Shown here in pieces: positions 18,907-27,604 of a stretch of DNA of 64,000 nt. Source of the DNA: Acidovorax sp. RAC01 (GTDB taxonomy: Bacteria; Pseudomonadota; Gammaproteobacteria; Burkholderiales; Burkholderiaceae_C). The translations under genes and the position numbers were made by a program. The notes beneath the pieces were generated by a model. That model had not been told where the DNA came from. It saw nothing but the letters and a program-made list of their open reading frames with translations, and ran no database searches. The DNA is taken from positions 3,839,501 to 3,903,500 of the forward strand of contig NZ_CP016447.1 of the NCBI RefSeq assembly GCF_001714725.1. The letters run 5' to 3'. How positions within the stretch are numbered: position 1 is the stretch's first letter; the number at the start of each line of letters is the position of its first letter.

Positions 18907-21900
18907 GGGGTCTCCTCGTTTTCAGTGCAATAAGTGACGGTACGCAAAGCTAGCACTGGCGCGGGGGTGGTCTGGGTAGACCGTTGATTTCATTGACTTT
19001 CCTGTTCGCTTTGTAAACGGGTATGGTGGCCTCCCACTTTTGAGGTTCACGATGCAGGGTTGGCACACAACGTTTTTGGGGATGCGTGGGCTCCCCCGCG
19101 ATATCAGCGACTTCGAGATGAAGGCATTTTTCACCTTCGATGGTGCCGAGCGCGACGCAATCAATGCACGCCGAGGTGATTCCCACAAGCTTGGTCTGGC
19201 GCTCCATATTGGTTTCCTGCGCATGAGTGGGCGTTTGCTCGGTGCCTTTCGGGTAATTCCAGTAGCCTTGTGGCGCCACCTTGGCAACGAGCTTGGCATT
19301 GCAGCACCAGAAGTCGCCTCGCTGAGAGCCATGTATGAACGCGGGCGCACGCTATTCGATCACCAACAAGTAGCCTGCACGGTCCTTGGATTCCAGTGGA
19401 TGAGCGAGCACCAGCGCCGCTCACTGGTACGTGAACTGCGCGACGAAGTGGCGCGCTGCGCCGACCGCGATCAGCTACTCGTGCGGGCGCGTCAATGGCT
19501 GTACAAGAACAAGCTGGTGATCGTGCACGAGCGGGCAATTCGGACACTGATTGCGGCGGCACTTGCCCAGCTTGAAGTTGAAACAGGCACCGCCATCGCC
19601 GCCAGCGTTGATCCAGCAACACTTGATCGCTGGCGAGCCTCAGTTTCAGAGCTGCGCCCAGATGGACAAACCCAGCAGAGTTGGCTATGGGCTGCACCGG
19701 CGAAACACTCAACCCGCCAAATCAGCGAGGTACTGGAGCGCATCGACCTGCTTTACACGCTGGACGTTCATAAGCACCTGGCAGACATCCCCGATCTCAT
19801 CTTGCGCCGCTACGCGCGCCGACTTGTCTCCAGGCCGCCCTCAGCCGGAGCCAAGATCAAAGAGCCAGCGCGCACCGTGGAGGTCGCATGCTTTCTTCGG
19901 TATTGCCTGTTCACCACCACAGACCAGTTGATCCTTATGGTGCAGCGCCGGATCGCCGATCTGTGGCGTCAGGCTGCCGCCGATGTCCCCGCTACCGTCA
20001 ATTGGGCCGCAATGTACAAAACGCTGCTCGGCGAACTTGTTGCCTTGAGCGCGCAAGGTGCGGTGCCAGATGCTGAGTTGCGTGCCCGTCTTGAAGCCTT
20101 GATCACCGAAACCCAGAAACGCAAACCACCGAGCAGGGCCTCCCTGGTCCGCGAGGGATTGATTGATGGAATTCGCCCCGTGCGGTCGTTGCTCGTCGCC
20201 ATTGCAAAGCTGCCCTGGCAGGCCACCGGCGAGCATCCTGCCATCGAGTACCTTGCCAAGCTGCAAGCTTTATATCTCAAAGGATCCAGAAAGCTGCCAG
20301 TTGAAGTGGTGGCACCAAGTCTGGGAATGATCTGGCAGGTTTCGATCTCCAGCCCAGACCGGGAACGGGCGTTTCAGGCGTTGGAGGTGGCCACCCTGTT
20401 TGCCCTGCGCCGCGCGGTGCGCAATGGCTCGGTCTGGATTGAGCACAGCCTGAGCTTTCGGGGTCGTGCGCGCTTGTTCTTCACGGACGAGCGTTGGCAG
20501 GCAGAGTCCAAGAAACACTATGCCCGTCTATCGTTACCCAGCAAGGCTGCCACTTTCTTGAAGCCTTTGCTGGCCAGAGTAACTGCCGGTGTCGATGCGG
20601 TGGCCGCTGCAGCCCGCAGTGGCGTACTGCGCGTGGATGATGAACTCCATTTGTCGCCATTGCCCGCAGAGGACGAAGACCCAGAAGTGACCAAGCTGCG
20701 CGCGGCTTTGGATCACCGCATCGGTGAGGTTCAATTGCCGGAAGTGATTCTGGCCGTTGACGCCCAGGTGCGCTTTAGCTGGATCATGCTCGGACGTGAG
20801 CCGCGCTCTACCGACGAGCTGCTGATGGTCTATGCCGGCATCATGGCCCACGGCACCAGTCTGACTGCGGTCGAATGCGCGCGCATGATTCCGCAATTGT
20901 CTGCCACCAGCATTCGCCAGGCCATGCGCTGGGCGCGGGACGAACGGCGTCTGAGCCAGGCCTGCCAGGCTGTGCTGGAATTCATGCAGCGACACCCGAT
21001 TGCCGCCACCTGGGGGCGGTCCGATTTGGCATCTTCTGACATGATGAGCATGGAGACCACCAAACGGGTGTGGCAAGCCCGGCTTGATCCTCGGCGCAAC
21101 ACACCTTCCATTGGAATCTACTCCCATGTAAAAGACCGGTGGGGCATCTTCCATGCGCAGCCCTTTGTGCTCAATGAGCGCCAGGCGGGCGTGGCCATTG
21201 AAGGTGTCATCCGCCAAGAAAAGCTGGAGACCAGCCAGCTTGCTGTGGATACCCATGGCTACACCGACTTTGCCATGTCACATGCCCGTTTGCTTGGTTT
21301 TGATCTTTGCCCGCGGTTGAAGGAACTCAAACAGCGCCACCTCTTTGTGCCACGCGGCACCAAAGTGCCCGCAGAAATCGCTGCGGTGTGCGAAGCCAAT
21401 GTCGACGTCGCTTTGATCGAAAAGCATTGGGATAGTCTGGTGCACCTGGCAGCCTCGGTCATGAGCGGACATGCCAGTGCGGTGGCAGCTCTTGCGCGGT
21501 TCGGTTCTGCCGCCCAGGGCGATCCAATCTATGAGGCTGGCGTGCAATTGGGGCGGTTGCTGCGTACGGCGTTTTTGGCTGACTACTTTGTCAAGGACGC
21601 TTTCAGGAACGAGTTGCGCCGGGTGCTCAATCGGGGCGAGGCTGTTAACGCCCTCAAGCGCGCCATTTATACCGGCCGGATCAGCCCGGCGCAGGCCAAA
21701 CGTGTCGATGAAATGCAGGCTGTGGCCGATGCGTTGAGCCTGATGGCCAACATCGTGATGGCGTGGAATACCTCACAGATGCAGGCGGTCCTGGATCGCT
21801 GGTCGAACCGCCGCCAGGTCATTCCACCGGAACTGATCGGGAAGATTGCGCCCACCAGGCTGGAGAGCATCAACTTGCGGGGTGTGTTTCGCTTCCCGGT

Positions 21901-22110
21901 TGACCGCTATGCTGACCAAATCCTGCCTTCGCGGCCAAATGCATCGATAACTGGCACCAATGGATGAAACCGACCACGGTTTGACGCCACGAATCGCAGA
22001 TTTGAAAGTGAACAGGAAAGTCAATGAAATCAACGATCTACCAACACCACCTCCGCGCCAGTGCTAGCTTTTCGTACCGTCACTTATTGCACTGAAAACG
22101 AGGAGACCCC
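18907..22110 (+). mobile_element. IS1071 copy 1 (Tn3-family)
   Basis: A 3,204-bp element, the length known for IS1071, bounded by long terminal inverted repeats (18907-19016 and 22001-22110; about 102 of 110 positions match, the outer 38 perfectly) beginning GGGGTCTCCTCGTTTTCAGT. It carries only a transposase and no resolvase. Flanking 5-mers are GACCA (left) and AAGTG (right), so there is no target duplication. It appears identical to the copy at 53757-56960, in the same orientation. Confidence 0.95.
19052..21967 (+). CDS. tnpA: IS1071 Tn3-family transposase TnpA
   Basis: A 971 aa Tn3-family DDE transposase. N-terminal DUF4158-type DNA-binding region (TFDGAERDAINARRGDSHKL), and a C-terminal catalytic domain from about residue 560 with EVILAVDAQVRFSW (first Asp), VDTHGYTDFAM (second Asp) and a Glu in a late helix. 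Replicative transposition yields cointegrates; because IS1071 lacks its own resolvase they persist until homologous recombination. The ATG at 19052 gives the usual length; a TTG 12 bp upstream is also in frame. Confidence 0.94.
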   Translation: MQGWHTTFLGMRGLPRDISDFEMKAFFTFDGAERDAINARRGDSHKLGLALHIGFLRMSGRLLGAFRVIPVALWRHLGNELGIAAPEVASLRAMYERGRTLFDHQQVACTVLGFQWMSEHQRRSLVRELRDEVARCADRDQLLVRARQWLYKNKLVIVHERAIRTLIAAALAQLEVETGTAIAASVDPATLDRWRASVSELRPDGQTQQSWLWAAPAKHSTRQISEVLERIDLLYTLDVHKHLADIPDLILRRYARRLVSRPPSAGAKIKEPARTVEVACFLRYCLFTTTDQLILMVQRRIADLWRQAAADVPATVNWAAMYKTLLGELVALSAQGAVPDAELRARLEALITETQKRKPPSRASLVREGLIDGIRPVRSLLVAIAKLPWQATGEHPAIEYLAKLQALYLKGSRKLPVEVVAPSLGMIWQVSISSPDRERAFQALEVATLFALRRAVRNGSVWIEHSLSFRGRARLFFTDERWQAESKKHYARLSLPSKAATFLKPLLARVTAGVDAVAAAARSGVLRVDDELHLSPLPAEDEDPEVTKLRAALDHRIGEVQLPEVILAVDAQVRFSWIMLGREPRSTDELLMVYAGIMAHGTSLTAVECARMIPQLSATSIRQAMRWARDERRLSQACQAVLEFMQRHPIAATWGRSDLASSDMMSMETTKRVWQARLDPRRNTPSIGIYSHVKDRWGIFHAQPFVLNERQAGVAIEGVIRQEKLETSQLAVDTHGYTDFAMSHARLLGFDLCPRLKELKQRHLFVPRGTKVPAEIAAVCEANVDVALIEKHWDSLVHLAASVMSGHASAVAALARFGSAAQGDPIYEAGVQLGRLLRTAFLADYFVKDAFRNELRRVLNRGEAVNALKRAIYTGRISPAQAKRVDEMQAVADALSLMANIVMAWNTSQMQAVLDRWSNRRQVIPPELIGKIAPTRLESINLRGVFRFPVDRYADQILPSRPNASITGTNG

Positions 22111-22259
22111 AAGTGGCACTTCGCGCTGGTCTCAAAAACGTCCGGGGGCTCCTGCATCTGCGCCTGCATCTGCCTGACGGTCCCCGCCTGGAACTCGCAC
22201 GCGCGTCCAGCCGAAAAGACGACGAACCGCTGCTCCCCGTTCTCCAGCGGTTGGCCTGA
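22111..22259 (+). pseudogene. 3' remnant of an unknown gene at IS1071 copy 1 right end
   Basis: An open frame begins at the IS1071 boundary and runs 49 codons to a TGA at 22257 (segment GLLHLRLHLPDGPRLELA, then RKDDEPLLPVLQRLA). Codon use looks coding, and its start is missing, so this is probably the tail of a gene of the inserted DNA truncated by IS1071. I do not recognise the family. Confidence 0.45.
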
Positions 22260-22274
22260 GCAACCCGCTGGGGC

Positions 22275-24650
22275 TCAGATACTGGTCTTCATCTTGTCCA
22301 CCGCCCTGATGCGCTCTCCCATGCCGGCCTTCACATAGATGGCGGTGGTGTTGATGTTCTTGTGCCCGAGCAACTCCTGCACCACACTGAGGTTTCCACC
22401 AGCCGCCTCCAGCGCTTTGTGCGCGTAGGTGTGGCGCAGCCAGTGGGTCGAAGCCCGCATGAAGGGCGCCTTCCCTTCACCCGCCATCTCGTGGGCATTG
22501 TCGGAGCAGATTTTGAAGAAGCTCTTGAGGATGGTGTACAGCATGTGACTGGACAAGGCCCCATGCTCATTGACCGTGTACTTGATCTTGCCCACCTCGG
22601 CCTCGCGTTCGATCTCGATGGTGGGCAGCGCCTTGTTGGAGCGCAAAGCCTTCTGCGCGCGTTCAATGGCCAATCCCTTGTCTCTGGTGGAGATCCATCG
22701 ATCATCCAACACTCCGATCAGAGGCTGGTCTTCAGGTTTGACCTGGGTGAATAGCGCGAGCTTGCCCTGAGCCATCAGCTCTTCGCGGTCCTTGCGGTGC
22801 TCACGCAGCGCTTGCATCGTGGCCGCGTTCAGGGGGACCGTGCGTTTGCGCATGCCTTTGCCCAAGACTTCCAACACGCGGGACTCCACACCACGTTCCA
22901 GGGCTCGGTCGGTTTGCACATGGGCCCACCGCGCTTGCGCCACTTCCGCCCGTCGCAGCCCAGCGTTCTCGATCAGCCGAAACAGGGCGCGCAGCCTGCG
23001 CTTGGCGGGTCCATCCGGCAGATCTGCGAACGTGTCACCCACCACCTGCAGGTCAGCCTCTGTGAAGGATCGGAACACATCCATCCTCACCTCATCGCGC
23101 TTTTGCCCGTCCACCGCCAGGGCTGCGTTGGCACTGATGTACCCTGATTTCTTCCAGTGCGTGTACATGGCCCGCACGGCGGAGAAAGTCACGTTCAGAC
23201 TCTGGGCGTTGAGGGGGCCACGCAGAGGTCTCCATCCATCGGTGTATTTCTGCTTTGTGCCTTTGGCCACTTGCACCCAATGCTCTGGCGGGTTGATGAG
23301 GAAATTCTTGAACGCAAAGAAATCGTCTTCCGTGAGGGACGACAGCGCCCGCTTGCGTTCATGAATGGCCCAGAGGATCAATCGTTCTATGGCCCGTTGA
23401 TAGGCTTCTTGGGTGTGCGGTGACTTTTGCTGGATCTTTCTGAACCAGGCCTGTACCGCGTCAACATCATTCGACGCTTCCATCGTATTGGCCGCGAGTG
23501 CCCGGAACACTCCGTCGCTCCCGTCCAATTCTTCTGGCCACAGCATCGATGTCAGAGGCTGCATCTCATAGGGCGAAGAGATCTGCAGTTCACGGCTGTT
23601 GGCCAACGCGGGGAGTCGCGAAAGACCTGGTGCCGGCGTCAGCGTCCAGCGATGCAGCCAGGCCAGCAGGTTTTCTGCCCGCCTGACGCCGTAGCCAGGC
23701 AGTTCGTCGTACCAGCGGTCGCCCTTCAACGAGATCCAGTCCACCAGGTTTCCCAGCGTGATCACGCCCGCCTTGCCCAGTGCCTCCTTCTGACTACCGG
23801 ACATTACAACCCACTGTTCGACGCGGTGAGCGCGCTCGGGCTTGGTGCCCAGGTGTTCATCCAGCCAGTTGATCGCATGCAAGACATCCGCCATCCGCTC
23901 GGCCGCACTGCGGCCTGCCTGAAGCACCTGCACCGCCCCGGTCTGTATTGAGGGTTTGGTCTCGGGCGTGATGGGGATCTCTACCTGACTCGGGGAGGGC
24001 GCCAGGTCGGGAGCAGGTTCGGCCCTTGCTTCTGCCAGGGCCTCCTCGTACCGCTCGATCAGCTCAGCCTCCGAGAACATGTCCGGGTCGAACTGGGCCG
24101 CGAACTCTTCCAAGCTGAGCACCTTGGGTGCCTTCTCCGTCACGGGTTGGGCCTGCACGGCGATGTCCACTTGTCCACTGGTGGGCGCTGGAGGCTCGGT
24201 GTTGCTACCGGGTAACCCAACCGGCACTGCGATCACTATGGTCTGGTGGTCCCTGAGGACCCTCACCATAGCGCGGGCCTCTTGGGACTGCTCGATGCCG
24301 TTGGCTGCAGCCTCAATCCGGTCCAAAAGTTCCTGGTACTTCTTGACGAGCGCTGGACGCTCGGGCGCACGACCCGGCCACAGCATGTACTGGCGAGCTG
24401 CTACAGTGAGATCCACACCTTGGGCGATGGCGCGCAGCATCGCGAACTCGTCGGCCGTCGCATTGTTGTGGGCGATCCGGGTCTGCGAACCTGGTGGGCG
24501 TCCGCGTCGGCGAGCCGGTTTGACGCGCTGCGCGGGCTCCAGCGGCTGGCCACCGTCCAGATCCACAACCGCCAGTTTTCCGGGCTCGGGGAGGGCGCCG
24601 GATTCGGCGGGCGGTTGCGCTTCAGGAATTTCGGGCGTAGAGTGGGTCAT
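22275..24650 (-). CDS. Large tyrosine recombinase/integrase with DUF3701-like domain
   Basis: A 791 aa site-specific recombinase. N-terminal half: a basic linker (PARRRGRPPGSQTRIA), and a DUF3701-like helix-hairpin-helix region (ITLGNLVDWISLKGDRWYDE then LPGYGVRRAENLLAWL). C-terminal half: SAM-like core-binding domain and a catalytic domain with Arg in AGLRRAEVAQARW, HWLRHTYAHKALE (HxxR) and GHKNINTTAIYVKAG (final His and Tyr nucleophile). Catalytic residues look complete. Such long recombinases occur in mobile islands and plasmids of Burkholderiales. The ATG at 24650 was chosen; GTG (24680) and TTG (24725) starts are in frame and equally open. Confidence 0.87.
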   Translation of the reverse strand: MTHSTPEIPEAQPPAESGALPEPGKLAVVDLDGGQPLEPAQRVKPARRRGRPPGSQTRIAHNNATADEFAMLRAIAQGVDLTVAARQYMLWPGRAPERPALVKKYQELLDRIEAAANGIEQSQEARAMVRVLRDHQTIVIAVPVGLPGSNTEPPAPTSGQVDIAVQAQPVTEKAPKVLSLEEFAAQFDPDMFSEAELIERYEEALAEARAEPAPDLAPSPSQVEIPITPETKPSIQTGAVQVLQAGRSAAERMADVLHAINWLDEHLGTKPERAHRVEQWVVMSGSQKEALGKAGVITLGNLVDWISLKGDRWYDELPGYGVRRAENLLAWLHRWTLTPAPGLSRLPALANSRELQISSPYEMQPLTSMLWPEELDGSDGVFRALAANTMEASNDVDAVQAWFRKIQQKSPHTQEAYQRAIERLILWAIHERKRALSSLTEDDFFAFKNFLINPPEHWVQVAKGTKQKYTDGWRPLRGPLNAQSLNVTFSAVRAMYTHWKKSGYISANAALAVDGQKRDEVRMDVFRSFTEADLQVVGDTFADLPDGPAKRRLRALFRLIENAGLRRAEVAQARWAHVQTDRALERGVESRVLEVLGKGMRKRTVPLNAATMQALREHRKDREELMAQGKLALFTQVKPEDQPLIGVLDDRWISTRDKGLAIERAQKALRSNKALPTIEIEREAEVGKIKYTVNEHGALSSHMLYTILKSFFKICSDNAHEMAGEGKAPFMRASTHWLRHTYAHKALEAAGGNLSVVQELLGHKNINTTAIYVKAGMGERIRAVDKMKTSI

Positions 24651-24782
24651 GACCTTGAAAGACGAATTGTCCTCGTGCACTAGCGGCTTGGCCAACTGGC
24701 CGCAGCGCCAGCCCAGCCGGAACAACTAAGCGAAAAAGGAGCGGGAAGTCCCCTCCTATTTTTTTGAGCCTCGTTTAATGCT

Positions 24783-24819
24783 CCATAATGGATATTATGG
24801 GACAGTACACATTAAATGT
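24783..24819. promoter_or_regulatory. Tandem palindromes upstream of the recombinase
   Basis: CCATAAT-GGAT-ATTATGG (24783-24800) and ACATT-A-AATGT (24809-24819) are two perfect AT-rich palindromes in an otherwise gene-free 200-bp stretch just outside the recombinase 5' end. They could be the recombinase core site, its operator, or a regulator site for the TA region. Confidence 0.5.
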
Positions 24820-24987
24820 AAAACGATTCCGAAGCGTCAAAAACTTAACGAAGTTAACGGATTGATCAGACACACTCAATTCAACGCAGCTATCTAATCT
24901 TGCGAAGTTTTCAGGAGCGATGTACATTTCCCCATGGAAGCACGGCCTGGCCGATGGATGTCGGCCGCGTGACCACAGGAGATCGAA

Positions 24988-25140
24988 ATGCTTGTTTGTA
25001 TAGACGGCCCGAGTCTGCCCAGAGCGCCTTCAGCGCTAGATCACTACGCGATCATTCGCCGCAACGGCTGCGTGGTTCCGTTCGAACCGCAGAGGATTGC
25101 GGTAGCCATGATGAAAGCGTTCCTGGCCGTGCATCAGACG
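24988..25140 (+). pseudogene. ATP-cone relic of ribonucleotide reductase alpha subunit (nrdA)
   Basis: After an AGGAG ribosome site, an ATG opens a frame whose residues YAIIRRNGCVVPFEPQRIAV and AMMKAFLAVH match the N-terminal ATP-cone of class I NrdA. Similarity stops abruptly after AFLAVH (~25136), about 50 codons in; the rest of the 900+ codon gene is absent. The frame stays open to 25362 by chance. A second open frame (25152-25385, HMAPLFLPDEHSVESRLAVV) has coding-like character and runs without a stop into the antitoxin gene; I do not recognise it. Confidence 0.65.
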
Positions 25141-25385
25141 ATGCGGAGGTCATGCACATGGCACCCCTTTTCCTACCCGATGAGCACTCTGTCGAGTCGC
25201 GTCTCGCAGTGGTACAGCCACGAACGCCTGGAAGTCCGCTTCCCGAAGATGGGCGGTGGTGCGCGCCTGAGCGCACGGCGCCGCAACAACACCGACCTTC
25301 GCGACGGATCTACTTCTGGCTTCTTCTCGGCGGCAAAGCCCAACCTGCGCAACGCGCCATAAGCGCACCACGGTTTGAAATCCCC

Positions 25386-25856
25386 ATGAACACCCTGTCC
25401 ATTTCCTCACCGTTTGCCCACCGCAATGCCCCAGACCTCTCGCAGGCGTCTCCTGATCCCTACGCGACAGCGGCCCAGTCTGCCGCTGTCTTGCGCTCGG
25501 GGGCGCAGTACCGCCGCGAGCGCATGGAAGCCGACGACATGATCACGACCGACGACGCTGCACTGCTGGCGGGCGCCAGCCGGGTGACCATCAACGCCTG
25601 GATCAAGTCGCGCCGCTGCATCGGGGTTTCCCACCTGCGCCGGGGTTTCAAATTGCCACGCTGGCAGTTCGAACCCAACCTGTGGCCCATCCTGCAGCCC
25701 TTGGCATCGGCCCTTGGCGCGTCCGATGGCTGGCAGGTGCTCACCTTCCTGGAGACGCCGGCATCGGCGCTGGACGGCCAGACACCGCGCGCCGCTCTTG
25801 AGCAGGGCGTCCCAGCGAAACACATCCTGGCATTGGCAACGGCTGAGGCTCACTGA
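25386..25856 (+). CDS. Xre/MbcA/ParS-type antitoxin
   Basis: A 156 aa protein with an HTH-like middle (TTDDAALLAGASRVTINAWI) and a C-terminal region (WQVLTFLETPASALDGQTPR then AALEQGVPAKHILALA) typical of the toxin-binding domain of RES-partner antitoxins: FL-x2-P-x2-LDG-x-TPR-x-AL-x-G. It precedes the RES toxin gene by 13 bp. It should neutralise the toxin and repress its own promoter. The start was set at the ATG at 25386; the frame is open far upstream through unrelated sequence. Confidence 0.85.
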   Translation: MNTLSISSPFAHRNAPDLSQASPDPYATAAQSAAVLRSGAQYRRERMEADDMITTDDAALLAGASRVTINAWIKSRRCIGVSHLRRGFKLPRWQFEPNLWPILQPLASALGASDGWQVLTFLETPASALDGQTPRAALEQGVPAKHILALATAEAH

Positions 25857-25869
25857 ATGACCTCGCCCC

Positions 25870-26448
25870 ATGAACCTGACAGACCTCAATCCGCCATTCA
25901 TTGAACTTCCCGACCGCCAAACTTGGCACCGCATCCAGCGCACCAGCTGGCGCAAAGACAGCGTGCGCACGCGCGGGTTCATCCTCCCGCCCTTCGGTGT
26001 TCCCACCGGCCGCTTCGATCTGTCCGACGAACCCACCGCCTACCTCGCCGATAGCGAGTTGACCTCGTGCTACGAGGCGCTTTTTCGGCGGGACACGCGC
26101 AGCTACACCCTGGATCAACTCCGGCAACGCTCACTGGTAGCCTTTCGCACGGCAGCAGGGATGCGCCTTGTCGATCTGCGCGGGCTGGAGGAGAACTACC
26201 CTGTGCTGCAATCCCTGCGTTACGAGGCCACACGAGCGTTTGCCGCCGACGCCCGGAAGGCCGGTGCTCATGGGGTCATGTACGCATCCGCGCAGCACCC
26301 CTACCATTCCTGCATCTGCCTGTTCGAACGCGGCGTGGCCAGCATGACCAAGGTATCAAGCACACCGCTCGTGCAACCCGGCAGTGATCGCCTCCACCTC
26401 AGTGTTCTGCGCGCAGCTCTGGGCTCTCAGGTAGCCATCGTCTCGTGA
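25870..26448 (+). CDS. RES-domain toxin (NAD+-depleting)
   Basis: A 192 aa RES-family protein. Family blocks seen: WHRIQRTSW near the N-terminus, GRFDLSDEPTAYLADSELTS followed by CYEALFRR (the Arg/Tyr/Glu-type active-site region), and RYEATRAFAADARKAG-AHGVMYAS in the C-half. Known RES toxins degrade NAD+. With the upstream antitoxin it forms a standard two-gene TA module, likely stabilising the inserted, plasmid-like DNA. Nothing looks truncated. Confidence 0.88.
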   Translation: MNLTDLNPPFIELPDRQTWHRIQRTSWRKDSVRTRGFILPPFGVPTGRFDLSDEPTAYLADSELTSCYEALFRRDTRSYTLDQLRQRSLVAFRTAAGMRLVDLRGLEENYPVLQSLRYEATRAFAADARKAGAHGVMYASAQHPYHSCICLFERGVASMTKVSSTPLVQPGSDRLHLSVLRAALGSQVAIVS

Positions 26449-26464
26449 ATCAGGAGTGCAACCC

Positions 26465-26626
26465 ATGCCCATGACCCCGCGTCCATCAGTAGTGCGAACC
26501 GATGCCGATGGCCTTGCCGCCTTCCAGGGTGACGCGCTGCTGGTGCTGGAGATCTCCAAGCGCGAGATTGAAACCGGAAACATCGCGAGCGCGCTGGAGC
26601 GCCTGCACGCAATCGCCGAGTCCTGA
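26465..26626 (+). CDS. Small hypothetical protein, probably N-part of an interrupted gene
   Basis: A 53 aa frame starting at ATG 26465, 16 bp after the RES toxin, with acidic, helical sequence (DALLVLEISKREIETGNIAS). It stops at TGA 26624-26626, but the same frame continues without other stops as ETALRYQECLVIQVLGYD into the 26657 gene. The two pieces therefore read as one ~175-codon gene with a single in-frame TGA. I do not recognise the family. Confidence 0.5.
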   Translation: MPMTPRPSVVRTDADGLAAFQGDALLVLEISKREIETGNIASALERLHAIAES

Positions 26627-26656
26627 GAGACGGCCCTTCGCTACCAAGAGTGCCTG

Positions 26657-26995
26657 GTGATTCAGGTGCTGGGTTACGACTCTGACCACCGTGAACTGGC
26701 GGAAATCCCCGAGGTGCGCGCCTTCTTTGCCCGACTCGCTCGAGAGTGGCCCCACTGGATGTGGTTCCTGCACAGGCATGTAGGGGCGATCCATTTGCTG
26801 TTGGCACTGCTGTGCAAGGTCAAGATCCATCGCCGGGGGAGCAGTACAGGGACCGAGTTTCTTGACCGCCATGAGCTTGCTGCCCAGATGGCTGACCTGT
26901 TCCAGCGCGGCAACGCCATGTTCGAGGCGTTCGGAATCAGCGAAAGCGAGGCCGAAGCTTCATGCGAGAGCGCGTGCGCTGAGCTGGTTCCATAG
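26657..26995 (+). CDS. Hypothetical protein, C-part in the same frame as 26465-26626
   Basis: A 112 aa frame from GTG 26657 with well-formed protein character (AFFARLAREWPHWMWFLHRH, then HVGAIHLLLALLCKVK) and an acidic C-terminus. It is in the same frame as the small gene upstream, separated from it by one TGA codon and 10 sense codons, so it is either a separately started protein or the tail of a broken gene. Function unknown. Position after the Xre/RES pair suggests it belongs to the plasmid-like backbone. Confidence 0.55.
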   Translation: MIQVLGYDSDHRELAEIPEVRAFFARLAREWPHWMWFLHRHVGAIHLLLALLCKVKIHRRGSSTGTEFLDRHELAAQMADLFQRGNAMFEAFGISESEAEASCESACAELVP

Positions 26996-27079
26996 CCACC
27001 GTCATCCGGGACCGTGGACGAGCCGATGGGATGCTGGACCACCCCCTCAGGGTGCATGGGCCACGACAAGAAACACCTA

Positions 27080-27210
27080 AGGAGCTCCTGCAAAACCCGG
27101 GTCATGCCCACCACGTTATGCAGAATGATCATGTTGGCCACAAGGTGGTTGTACTTGATCACCTTGCGCTGCTCGTGCCGGATGTTCTCCGCAATGATCC
27201 CCTCTCCTCC
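27080..27210 (-). pseudogene. Relic of a Tn3-family transposase C-terminus
   Basis: Read leftward, residues ENIRHEQRKVIKYNHLVA then NMIILHNVVGMTRVLQEL match the very C-terminal region of Tn3/Tn21-type TnpA. Similarity is lost on both sides. It is not derived from IS1071, whose C-terminus differs (SLMANIVMAWNTSQMQAVL). Confidence 0.7.
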
Positions 27211-27270
27211 AAAAAATGACCACCCGGCAAAGCCGTTGAATGGGGGTGCGGATAAAAACTTGGACTGGTT

Positions 27271-27499
27271 TTATGCCGCAAGTCCAAGGCTCACCCGGTA
27301 TTCGATAGGGCTGAGGGAGCCAAGAGAGATCTTGATCCGCTTCTCGTTGTACCAGCGGATGTAGTCGTCGACCACCTCAATGAACCGCTCGATGGTCGTG
27401 CCCTTCCAGTCCCGAGGATAGAACAGCTCATTCTTCAGCCGGCCGAAGAAGCCCTCACACGCCGCGTTGTCAGCCGCACGCAGTTCGATGCGCTCGTTT
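27271..27499 (-). pseudogene. 3' fragment of an IS3-family transposase (OrfB)
   Basis: Read leftward: ADNAACEGFFGRLKNELFY, then WYNEKRIKISLGSLSPIEYR and a TAA at 27271. These are the last catalytic Glu block and C-terminus of an IS3-family OrfB integrase-like transposase. The 5' two thirds are missing; the fragment abuts an IS66 fragment at ~27500, so another insertion or deletion cut it. The GGTGCGGATAAAAACTTGG stretch just beyond the stop may be its terminal repeat. Confidence 0.8.
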
Positions 27500-27501
27500 T
27501 A

Positions 27502-27552
27502 GGCCTGCCGTGGAAGAACGTCGGCGAGGGTGGAACCATCACCGTGCTTTGA
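27502..27552 (+). pseudogene. 3' end of an IS66-family tnpB
   Basis: Seventeen codons ending GLPWKNVGEGGTITVL and a TGA, matching the C-terminus of IS66 TnpB (IS66 Orf2). It precedes the IS66 transposase frame in the normal order, so this is the broken left part of an IS66 element. Confidence 0.6.
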
Positions 27553-27604
27553 GTGCTCCGGGCGTTGGCCAAGCAATCAGAGCTTGCACCGATGCGCGAG
27601 GGTG

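Noticed and set aside
17388..18953. 521-codon rightward open frame
   Set aside because: Antisense shadow of the MATE gene, with low-complexity Gln/His/Arg-rich composition.
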